Source: Lachnospiraceae bacterium UBA1759
GTDB lineage: Bacteria; Bacillota; Clostridia; Lachnospirales; Lachnospiraceae
Assembly (NCBI GenBank): GCA_002315555.1
Contig: DCHF01000051.1
Coordinates: 90,480 to 145,963, forward strand
Direction of reading: 5' to 3'
DNA: 55,484 nt
Positions 23,800 through 33,200 of this stretch are shown here, piece by piece (position 1 is the stretch's first letter; each line of letters starts with the position of its first letter). Below the pieces are notes generated by a model that saw only the letters and a program-made list of their open reading frames with translations, was not told where the DNA came from and searched no databases. The position numbers and the translations under genes are program-made.

Positions 23800-26139
23800 A
23801 TGAAACATAGTATTTTCCGAAATAACCGGGGCGCATCACTGGTGAGCGTCATCATTGCAATGACGGTTGTGGCACTGCTCGGTGTCACGATCATGTACGT
23901 TGCATACTCCAACTTCAACATGAAGATCGTCGATAAGAAGTCCAAGGATAACTTCTATACTGCAGAGAGTGTTCTGGAGGAAGTGGTTGCAAACCTTGAG
24001 ACCAAGATGAGCGTTGAGTATGAAAAGGCCTATAGTTACGTTATGTCAAACTATGGTACGTATGCCAGCGTGAGCGATCTGGAAGAGAACTTCAAGAGAG
24101 AGTTTATTCTGAATATGGTCGATATCCTTCGTCAGGGTATTGAAAAGGATCCCGATGACAATGTCATCACCTATGCGAGCGATACGAATTACAGCCTTCC
24201 GTATCTCCGCACACTGGTAAAGACCTCTTATCCGGGCAGCTGGTCCATCGGAACCACGTCCTATGATGCATCCAATGCATTAAAGCCGGTCTCCAATGAA
24301 CTGAAGACGCTTTCAGACGGTCTGGTCCTTCGTAATGTAAAGGTCACTTATACGGAAGGCAGCTATCAGAATACCATTACGACGGATATCAAGCTTGCCG
24401 TTCCGGCACTTGAGTTCGCAATGATTTCTTCCATGCCGAACATTTCCGACTATGCGTACATCGCAGATGACGGCATCATTGTCACAGGTAACAGCTCCCT
24501 TACGTTAAAGGGTAATGCATTCTCCGGTATTTCTCCTGATGATGTCACCAAGACGGCCATTGATCTGAAGGCCGGCGCTAAAATGGATGCGTCGGATTCA
24601 GCCACCTCACTTCTTGTTGCGGGCGGTAATGTCAACCTGGTCGGTCAGGCTGACATTTCAACCGGCACCTTCACTTCTTTCTGGGCAAACGGTTTGACGG
24701 CAGACACGAACGGCACGGCTGCAAAGAATACGATCACTTTAAACGGTCGTACCTATGTTGCGGATGATATCACCCTGAACGGTTCCGAAAACAAGCTGAC
24801 GATCTCGAACCAGTATTACGGATACAGTTCCGGTATCCAGAGTGCATTGAATGCGGCGGAGAGCAGTGCGATCATTATCAATGGTAAGGAAACGACCATT
24901 GATATGAGCCAGATCGAAACGCTGGTCATTGCCGGTACCGCATATGTCGGCACATCCTCCATCACTTCCAATGTGGATGGACAGACCAATTCCGATGTTA
25001 AGACCGGCGATTCCATCGCAGTAAAGAGTAACCAGATCGCTTACCTGGTACCCACCGAGTGTGCCGGAATTAAGACGAACCCCATGTCCTACGCACAGTA
25101 CGGACAGTTAACGGGTGACTGGAAGAACACCGCACTTGACAGTGTTATTCCTTCACTGAAGCGTTCCATCTCCTCCTACGGCAGTGTAAGCATTTCAGAA
25201 GTTTACTCACCGGAGCAGGGTGGTACGGTTTATCTCTACCTGAACTTTGCGGACTACACCAATGCGGCTTCCTATTTCCTGGATATGTACAATAGTGACG
25301 GCGTTACCGGTAGCAAGCTCCGTTCCTACCTGGATAGTTATATCAACGCATTCACGTTCAATGTGACTTCAGATGCAGAGACCTTAGGTCTCACCCGTAT
25401 GGTTACCAACGGTAACTATCTGCTCCCGGGAACCTTCGATAGAAACACGTTAAGTTGGACCGTAGACCCGACCTACTCGGATCCCGAGAACTCCACCGGT
25501 AATATCTACAACGAACTTTCCGGTTATGCATCAAACTATGCGTCCCTTTGCTCCAAACTTGTAACGACCGTTACCGAAGAGGAAGCAAAGTATTCCGTAT
25601 ATGATAATTTGATCAATGACCATCATCATGATTCGTATTGTCCGGCAGGCTGCTCCAAGGAAGCAAGTAAGATCGACGAGTTCTTCGCTGCAGGTACTTT
25701 ATCCGATGGTGCGGTTTTAGTTGCCGCAACAGGTACTGCTCCCCAGTATGCTGTGTTTACGGCATCGAGCGGCTCCAAGGCGTTCATCGTTAATGGTGAT
25801 CTTGCAGTCACCCCGAGCTTTGTTACTGCAAACTTTGCAGACGGTGAAGGTCACGGCCTGATCATCGCGCAGGGCAATGTCACCATCTCCGCGGACTGGA
25901 ACGGTATCGTCATTTGCAGCGGTAAGCTTACCGTTGCTGCGGACGGCGTTGAATTAAAGTCCGATGAAACGGCTGTCGGTGAAGTCCTTCGTTTACATTG
26001 TGTTGCTCAGAACGGCAATGAATATGTTGTAACGAACTTCTTCAAGGGCGGTGAAAACTATACCTTTGGTAACAGCAGCAGCACAGACAAGACGGACGTT
26101 CGTAACTGTGTTACTTATGAGAACTGGAAGTCTGAATAA
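23800..26139 (+). CDS. Giant PilX-like pilus assembly protein
   Basis: 779 residues. N-terminus FRNNRGASLVSVIIAMTVVALLG is a PilX-type helix; Gly-Ala replaces Gly-Phe and there is no Glu+5, which fits GspK/PilX-like tip pseudopilins. Residues ~25-200 are helical and beta, then come repeated short motifs such as IIVTGNSSLTLKGNAF and FIVNGDLAVTP, LIIAQGNVTISADWNGIVIC, which look like right-handed beta-helix rungs. A cluster NDHHHDSYCPAGC (near 25617-25655) could bind a metal. Family PilX proteins are about 170-400 residues, so this one is far larger. Its place between PilV-like and PilH-like genes supports a role at the tip. Confidence 0.75.
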   Translation: MKHSIFRNNRGASLVSVIIAMTVVALLGVTIMYVAYSNFNMKIVDKKSKDNFYTAESVLEEVVANLETKMSVEYEKAYSYVMSNYGTYASVSDLEENFKREFILNMVDILRQGIEKDPDDNVITYASDTNYSLPYLRTLVKTSYPGSWSIGTTSYDASNALKPVSNELKTLSDGLVLRNVKVTYTEGSYQNTITTDIKLAVPALEFAMISSMPNISDYAYIADDGIIVTGNSSLTLKGNAFSGISPDDVTKTAIDLKAGAKMDASDSATSLLVAGGNVNLVGQADISTGTFTSFWANGLTADTNGTAAKNTITLNGRTYVADDITLNGSENKLTISNQYYGYSSGIQSALNAAESSAIIINGKETTIDMSQIETLVIAGTAYVGTSSITSNVDGQTNSDVKTGDSIAVKSNQIAYLVPTECAGIKTNPMSYAQYGQLTGDWKNTALDSVIPSLKRSISSYGSVSISEVYSPEQGGTVYLYLNFADYTNAASYFLDMYNSDGVTGSKLRSYLDSYINAFTFNVTSDAETLGLTRMVTNGNYLLPGTFDRNTLSWTVDPTYSDPENSTGNIYNELSGYASNYASLCSKLVTTVTEEEAKYSVYDNLINDHHHDSYCPAGCSKEASKIDEFFAAGTLSDGAVLVAATGTAPQYAVFTASSGSKAFIVNGDLAVTPSFVTANFADGEGHGLIIAQGNVTISADWNGIVICSGKLTVAADGVELKSDETAVGEVLRLHCVAQNGNEYVVTNFFKGGENYTFGNSSSTDKTDVRNCVTYENWKSE

Positions 26140-26151
26140 AGGAATAACTTT

Positions 26152-26649
26152 ATGAACAAGAAAGATAATCGCGGTTTTTCATTAATAGAATTGATCGTAA
26201 CCATTGCCATCATGGCGATCGCAATGGGCGCGCTGGCATACTCCCTGCATCTGATCTCATCGACACGTGCAAAAACCACGGCAGAAAAGGTTAAGACCGC
26301 ACTTGAGAATACCAGAATGCAGACGATGGCCTGCGGCGGCGGATACGTTGAATTTTCACGCGACGCAAACGGTGATCTGTATGTACTGCAGAGCATCAAT
26401 AACGGTGCAGGCGGCGGATCACAGGCTATTACGAATGAAAAGATCGGTTCATCGGCCATTAAGTTTACTTATGCCGGAGCAACCGGCGCTGCTACTGAAC
26501 TGACAAGCGGCAATTCCGTTCGCTTTGCATTTAATGCAGGCACCGGAGCATTCACGACCGGCGCTATCAAGACGATCGTTGTCAGCGGCGCAGGAAAAAC
26601 TTACACGATTACATGTTACCAGTTGACCGGTAAAGTCAGCATGGAGTAA
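26152..26649 (+). CDS. Minor pilin, GspH/FimT-like
   Basis: 165 residues. Leader NKKDNRG|FSLIELIVTIAIMAIAMG with Glu+5, then a helical spine (STRAKTTAEKVKTALENTRM) and a small Gly-rich beta domain. The length and the A/T-K-A-E-K-x-x-x-x-L-x-x-x-R pattern after the membrane helix match GspH/FimT pseudopilins, which sit in the tip complex. It starts 12 bases after the PilX-like gene with AAAGGA as ribosome-binding site. Confidence 0.85.
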   Translation: MNKKDNRGFSLIELIVTIAIMAIAMGALAYSLHLISSTRAKTTAEKVKTALENTRMQTMACGGGYVEFSRDANGDLYVLQSINNGAGGGSQAITNEKIGSSAIKFTYAGATGAATELTSGNSVRFAFNAGTGAFTTGAIKTIVVSGAGKTYTITCYQLTGKVSME

Positions 26650-26679
26650 TTGAGAACTATAAACGGGGGAATTCATTAC

Positions 26680-29600
26680 ATGAAGCTTCTGAACAGCAAA
26701 AAGAATAATTCCAAAGGTTTCTCTCTGATCGAAATGGTCGTCGCATTCGCTCTGCTGGCGGTCGTTGTTGCGGCAGTCGGTGGTTTCATCATTACCGGCG
26801 TTCGTTCTTATGCAAAGAACAACAACGAATCGAGTGTACAGAATGAAGCGCAGATGGCTTTGAACCAGATCGAGGGAACGGTGATCGACGCGTCGCTCGG
26901 TGTCAGCTATAATGTGCGCACCAGTGCCGATGCAGCAGGTGATCATTTCGTGTTAAATGATTCCGGCCTTGTAAAGAAAACACCGTCCGCATATGACGGT
27001 GCAATTTCAGCGCTGGCGATTTCCGACCTTGCAGCGGATGCCGTGAAGACCAAGATCACGGATAAGCTCCTTTATGTTTTCAACTGGGGCGCTGATGTTG
27101 TTGATCCGACCACGCATTTAAAGAGCAAGACTGTTAATGTTTTACTGATTCGTTGGAACCCGGCAGATAAGAAGCTGTACTATGCCGAGCCCGGTTTCAA
27201 TGTTCCGGAGAAGACCACGGTTTCCGGTACCGAAGTTGTGAACACGGTATCTGATGCCGTTAATATTGCTGCCGTCAGCCAGTGGGACCTGTTTGCTGAA
27301 GGCGTAGAAAGCTTCAGCTGCGATCTTTCCGATTATGATGCAACCGGCAAGATCACTGTTAAGCTCTCTTTGGATAAGAACGGCCAGACTTATGCGACCA
27401 ACGGTACCATCACTTTAAGAAACGATATTTCCGTCAACGCATCCAACATGAGCGAGATCTATGCGCGTGTGGATAATGAAGTCGAGACCGTGATCACCGG
27501 TGTAAAGCTTTACACCAGTGCCGATACCATCGTAAAAGACGGTAATGTCAAGCTGACTACGGAAGTTACCGGTTCCGGTTATCCGAGCCAGAGCATTGAC
27601 CGTTGGACCGTATACTCTGTATCGACTTCCGGCAACATCACATTCAGCGGTGAAACTCCGCAGTATACGCAGGGCGCAGGCGATGATGTCCTGGTATTTG
27701 ACTCTGCGGATTCCTCTCAGACCTGGCCGGTAGATATCAGCAATTCTACCCCCAGACAGCTTACTTTAAACAGCATTACGGATCAGAACGGCAAGACCAT
27801 GACCCTTCTGAAGATCACGTGCTATCTGTCGGCAACCGACGAAGACGGCAATCCGTATTCCTATACCCGTTATGTGGCGGTCAAGGAGCTTTCAAACTTC
27901 TCCATCAAGCCGTCCGCAGACATGACCCTTACCGAGAATCAGTCCTTAACGAAGCTCAACAATGAATTCCTTGCTGCATCCTATGCAGACGGTCATGTTT
28001 CCGATCGTAAGATGGACCTCTATCCCGGCAACAAGATCCAGATGACCGCTACCGTCGATGGTAACAACTTAACCGAAAGAGATAAGAAGGTCGTTTGGAG
28101 CATGCTTCCGATCGCAAGTGAGAATATTAAGGCCAGCATCAGTGCAGACGGCGTACTTCAGATCGACAAGTATTCACAGGTCGGCACCGTCTTTGTACAG
28201 GCATATCCTGAATTGAATCCGTCCATGGCGCTGATCTATGAGGTTCATATCGGTAATGCTACCGCTCAGGGTCAGAATGCACTGGAAATCACTACCGGTC
28301 GTTCTTCCAACGAAGTAAATCGTGGCGAGAGCATTCAGCTTGGTCTTAAGCTGAACGGCAATGTTATTGACAGAAGTGAACTGTCCGACTTCAACTGGAC
28401 AGTCGCTGTACAGAGTTCCCTCGGCACCATTAATAACGCTGCTTCCGTTTCCGCAGGCTATCTGACCATCGGAACCGGTCTGTCCTTTGACTACAAATAC
28501 ACTGCAGTTGTAACGGCTTCCCTGAAGAATAATCCGGACGTCACTGCATCTGTTACCATTTCCATTCCGAAGGTCACCCTGACCATGTCTCCGCAGACCT
28601 ATGCGGTAAAGCCCGGTCAGGTCGTTCCGGAAGGCACCATCAAGTGTATCGTAACCGGTATCGTTGATTATGATCTGGATTGGACTATCGCGACCTCAAC
28701 GAACCCGACTCAGTTTGGCGGTACTGCAGGTAACGGTTCCTTCGTCACGAAGTCTACGACGGATCCGTCTACTGCAAAGATCTCCATCAGCAGCAAGGAA
28801 CCCAGCAAGCTTTCATACATTCGTCTGAAGGCTACTTTACAGGGCTATTCGAATTATTATGCGCAGGCATATCTGCCGACGTCGGATGTGACGTTCAGTG
28901 TTTCGCCGACATCAGCAACACTTAATCGTAATGCAACAGAAGATGTAACGAGAACGCTGACAGCGTCCGTTTCACAGTCTTCCGATTTCTTTAATGTAAA
29001 TCAGACGAACTGGACGATCGTAAGTGCAAAGACTGCCCGCGGAGCGGATGTTACCACCACCGGTCTGTCGATCACTAAACAGGGAGCAACTGCAACCTTC
29101 ACTTTATCTCCGAACTTTGCAATCAGTTCAGAGAACATTGTTGTTACGGTGAAGGCAGAGCTGAACGGAAAAGAAGCGACCGTGCAGCTTACGATCAAGC
29201 CGACGGATCTGAGCGCGTTTACTATTACGTCCAATAAAGATAGTGTTAATAGAGGCGGTAGCGCAACAATCACTGCAAATGGTGTACCGAGTGGATACAG
29301 CGTGATTTGGGAAGCTACTTCAAGTTATGGAAATCCGGAGTGTACAGGTACGAATTCTGCGGCAACATTGAAGATTCCTGTAGACTTCCACACAAGTAAT
29401 ACAAACGATAGAAACGTTACTGTAAAAGCAACGCTCTATTTAGGGGATCAGGCAACAACGGCATCTAAAACACTCACGATTACTGTACCCAAGGTTAGCG
29501 TGACGCTTTCAAGAAGCGGATCCGGTTCTTCGTACACATATACAGCATCGGCGTCGAATATTGAAAATGAGAATGATTATGTATTCGTTTGGAAGTTAGT

Positions 29601-30258
29601 AAATAGTGCGACTTCTTCTAGTGATACATCGATCAATGGATATAGTCTCACCGGTGATTATACGAACAATACATCAAAAGATCAGGACGTATCGGTTACC
29701 CCGGGAACAACGGCTGATGCTTATATCTACGTTGGACTTCAGATCAAAAACAGTAATACTGTATTAGCAAAAGCAACCGAGTTGGTTCCGAGAAAGACTA
29801 TGTTAACGAAGAATCAGTTGGACAAAGTTCAGCGGTATTACTGGGATAGTTCTGAAGCTTACGTTGCTTATTCAGATTTAAACGATAACTGGTATAATAA
29901 TTACGATTGGCTCTATAGATATGATGTTGACCGGTATTCAAATGACGGAATCGATTATTACATCGTTGTTAAATACAATCGTAATGTGAAATACTATGGA
30001 AATGGTGGCATTAAATCGTATTCTTATGCAAAGAATAAAACCTATTATCTAGCTAATAGTGGCTCGACATGGTATGTATGGAATAATAACTGGAGCGCTT
30101 ACCAGGATTCAGATATGGCGGATAAAATAGGAGTTTCTGAAACAGCATGGTCAACCGTCAAAGCTAAGGATATTTGCGAGGGCTTTGAGAAGTGCATCAC
30201 TAATTCAAAGTCATATAAGAAGGACGATCCGAACAGTGCTTGGGTTTCAAGATACTAA
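26680..30258 (+). CDS. PilW-like minor pilin fused to multiple Ig-like domains (putative pilus-tip adhesin)
   Basis: 1,192 residues from ATG 26680 (GGGGGA nine bases upstream; a TTG at 26650 is less likely). Leader NSKG|FSLIEMVVAFALLAVVVAA with Glu+5 marks a prepilin; residues 1-~260 are PilW/GspJ-like. The rest is a series of about five or six beta-sandwich segments of 90-130 residues that look like bacterial Ig-like (BIG-type) repeats: each has an opening such as VTLTMSPQTYAVKPG, VTFSVSPTSATLN or AFTITSNKDSVNRGG and a central Trp (VVWSM, LDWTI, TNWTI, VIWEA, FVWKL). The last ~130 residues are very rich in Tyr, Asn and Trp and may form a tip domain. From about residue 845 (base 29220) codon use turns AT-rich. 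Confidence 0.8.
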   Translation: MKLLNSKKNNSKGFSLIEMVVAFALLAVVVAAVGGFIITGVRSYAKNNNESSVQNEAQMALNQIEGTVIDASLGVSYNVRTSADAAGDHFVLNDSGLVKKTPSAYDGAISALAISDLAADAVKTKITDKLLYVFNWGADVVDPTTHLKSKTVNVLLIRWNPADKKLYYAEPGFNVPEKTTVSGTEVVNTVSDAVNIAAVSQWDLFAEGVESFSCDLSDYDATGKITVKLSLDKNGQTYATNGTITLRNDISVNASNMSEIYARVDNEVETVITGVKLYTSADTIVKDGNVKLTTEVTGSGYPSQSIDRWTVYSVSTSGNITFSGETPQYTQGAGDDVLVFDSADSSQTWPVDISNSTPRQLTLNSITDQNGKTMTLLKITCYLSATDEDGNPYSYTRYVAVKELSNFSIKPSADMTLTENQSLTKLNNEFLAASYADGHVSDRKMDLYPGNKIQMTATVDGNNLTERDKKVVWSMLPIASENIKASISADGVLQIDKYSQVGTVFVQAYPELNPSMALIYEVHIGNATAQGQNALEITTGRSSNEVNRGESIQLGLKLNGNVIDRSELSDFNWTVAVQSSLGTINNAASVSAGYLTIGTGLSFDYKYTAVVTASLKNNPDVTASVTISIPKVTLTMSPQTYAVKPGQVVPEGTIKCIVTGIVDYDLDWTIATSTNPTQFGGTAGNGSFVTKSTTDPSTAKISISSKEPSKLSYIRLKATLQGYSNYYAQAYLPTSDVTFSVSPTSATLNRNATEDVTRTLTASVSQSSDFFNVNQTNWTIVSAKTARGADVTTTGLSITKQGATATFTLSPNFAISSENIVVTVKAELNGKEATVQLTIKPTDLSAFTITSNKDSVNRGGSATITANGVPSGYSVIWEATSSYGNPECTGTNSAATLKIPVDFHTSNTNDRNVTVKATLYLGDQATTASKTLTITVPKVSVTLSRSGSGSSYTYTASASNIENENDYVFVWKLVNSATSSSDTSINGYSLTGDYTNNTSKDQDVSVTPGTTADAYIYVGLQIKNSNTVLAKATELVPRKTMLTKNQLDKVQRYYWDSSEAYVAYSDLNDNWYNNYDWLYRYDVDRYSNDGIDYYIVVKYNRNVKYYGNGGIKSYSYAKNKTYYLANSGSTWYVWNNNWSAYQDSDMADKIGVSETAWSTVKAKDICEGFEKCITNSKSYKKDDPNSAWVSRY

Positions 30259-30280
30259 AACGCGAGAGGAGGTTATTCAG

Positions 30281-33200
30281 GTGAAAAAAAGAATCATAGC
30301 CGGGACATCTGTATTATTGAGTGCGGGGCTTGTGGTAGGTGCATTATACGGCACCGGTAATTTCACGACTCGAGCAGACAGTTCAAGATTATATGGTGTT
30401 CAGCAAATCGTAAATGATTTGGATACGGATGATTTCAGAATTCTGGAAGTGGTGCCCGATGAGGCTTATGCTTCTATGGGATACTATATTTCAAATTCAG
30501 AGCCGGAAATTGCGGAATCTTTACTTCGGTCATCGAGCAGTGAAAGCGAAAGAAGCACCTTAGTTAATACTTTGTATTCCGGTTTAGTAACGAACGGAAT
30601 CTTGAGCCAGAGCACTGCGATTCAGTATGAGGAGCAGCTCTATACACCCGCTGACATTGATAATTGGGCAGTAATTGACTATTACACGAATAACAGTGGT
30701 CATGCCGAGGAAAGAAAGGGTTCGTATGTTCTTGCATCCAGCAAAGGACTTACAGTCGGCGACTATTTCTATTCACCGTCACTTTCAGTAGACGTTGATG
30801 TCGAAAAAGTAACTAAAGCGGATACAACTGAAGTTACCGGTGATGCATTGAATTCATATAGCCTCACTACAGGGGATACTATTCGTGTTGCCATTACAGT
30901 AACAAATAGACGCAGTGACGAACTTCAGAATGTACCGGTCTCGTTAACCGGATCACGTACTGAAAATTTTACGATCACCACGTTGGGTGATACGGCGAGT
31001 TCATCGGTCTATGTGGATTACCTTGTTCAGGCGAGCGATTCGACTCTTACTTTTTCTGCAACAGCTAAGACTGCTAGCAGTGAAACAAATGTATACACAT
31101 CCAACACATTGAAAATCGGTTCATCTTCCGAAACAGATGTGACAGGTATTACCATCACACCGACCGTAACTAAGGTGGTTCAGGGCGATGGTACTGAGGT
31201 TACAGGAACGAATCTTGAAACATACGTGCTTCAGAATGGTGATATTGTAACCAGTTCTGTAGTACTTGTTTCAGATACACAGGTATCAGATATATCGGTT
31301 TACTCTGAAAAAGCGGATACAAGTTTGATTGCAGATCATTCATGGCTTACCTGGAATCAGGACGCTGCCGATCAAAAGTGGTATGCATCGATTCCGACGT
31401 ATTCCTACACATATACCGGCGCAGCGGATGTACTCACAGCAAAGCAGTATACTGCGGGTGGAATCACCAGAGAAGAAGCGACAGCAACCGCATATGTGGA
31501 TGATTTTGTATTGCACCCCGGTGATGATTCAAGTGCGTATATTTGGGTGGACGATGCAAATGGTACAACGGCAAACGTTGCTCTGAACAAGCTCTACTAC
31601 CGCACCACTGTCCAGAGCACTGACCTGTTCGCACAGGATATCTTTGGCCTGAATCCGGCTCTGGAAGACCAGGCGGCACTGATCGAGCACATCAGCGTTC
31701 AGACCATGACCATCAGTGAATTAGAGGAAGCATTGAACAACAATCAGCTTTCTCTGGATTCTATTGACCTTTTATATATTTCAAATTCGTCTGTCTTCGG
31801 CGATATGACTGCATATACCGAGGTTAACGGTTACAGCACGTCAAATGATATTCATACAGAAACTAATACGTTGCTCTATGAGTATGCAATTAATGCAGGT
31901 CTTCCGACCATTGTTGATGCTACACTGCTGACTTCAACTGCACCGCAGATGAAGGATCTTGCTCAGGACCTCCTGAATGCGTCAGCGCTGATTGCGGATT
32001 CTTCTTACACCTCACTGGCTGCGAATTATTCGCTTCCGTCCGGAACGAACGGTCTTGCTGCAAAGAACGTATTTATCACGACCGGCGGTACGATGGTTAC
32101 CAATACGTTAAAGGACCAGATCTTTGAGTATAAGAGCAATTCTACCGCTAACGGTGAGAATATCCTCAAGGGCATGTCTTCCATCGTGGAAGAAATTCAG
32201 ACCGACAACTTCTACAATGCTGCAAATGGTGAAAGTTATACCGAAGAGTATTCTGTAAACTCCGCAGGCGTTGAGACTGTTAAGGTTTCAAAGGCGACGA
32301 TCGTCAAGTATATCCTGAACTTTGCAGACAGACGTGTGCTTCTTTATAAGGACAGCATTCGTGTTCTTGACCTGGAACCGACCAAGTATAGTACATTAAC
32401 TGAGGAAAAGATCCGTCAGTGGCTGGGCATCAATGGTGATCCTTCTGCAAAACTGCAGAACATTGAAATCGTTCAGATGTCAACTTCCGAGTTCATCGGT
32501 AAACTGGAAGATCTGATCGAAAACTACGATATGATCTATATAGGTGGTTGTATCGGACCGGCGAATGCGAACGGCTCGATGAACCAGAGCGGCGGCTATA
32601 CTTCGTATAATGACACCACCATGAATAAGTTGATCTATACTCATGTGGGTGATCTGGTTCAGATGGATTCAACGAAAGCCCCCGGTTTCAAGGGCATTTT
32701 GGATAAGTTTAACCCGGGAACCCTTAACTATGTACAGACTCGTTACTCCGGTAATGATATTACCGAGGACAAGTACAATGAGTTGATCAATTATACGAAT
32801 GCCGGCTACCCGGTCGTATTTGACCAGACATTCTTTAATGGTACTTCCATCAACAAGACTTATGTTGACGATTCATCCTATATCTATAAGTTCATGTCTT
32901 ATTGTATGGGCGAGAGCGGCAATACGGAAACGCTGTCTGAAGCTCAGGCTGTTCAGCGTTTTGGAAGCACCGATGCATGTGTTGCTGCCGGATATACAGA
33001 GAATGTTGTAACGGAGACAACGGTAGGCGGATATAAGATCGGTAATAAAGCCACGGGTGTGTATAATAATGCATATCTTACAAAGAATAAGTATTATTGT
33101 CTTGTTGGTTCGGATAGTAGTACAACAAAGAACATGCTGGTTTATGTTGACGATGCCGATGCAATCAAGACCGACAATAGTTTATCGATTACATCCGGTA

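Noticed and set aside
30185..30280. Upstream ATG extension of the giant secreted protein into the previous gene
   Set aside because: It would bury the signal peptide behind 32 residues read from the other gene's frame; the GTG at 30281 has an ideal GAGGAGG site.
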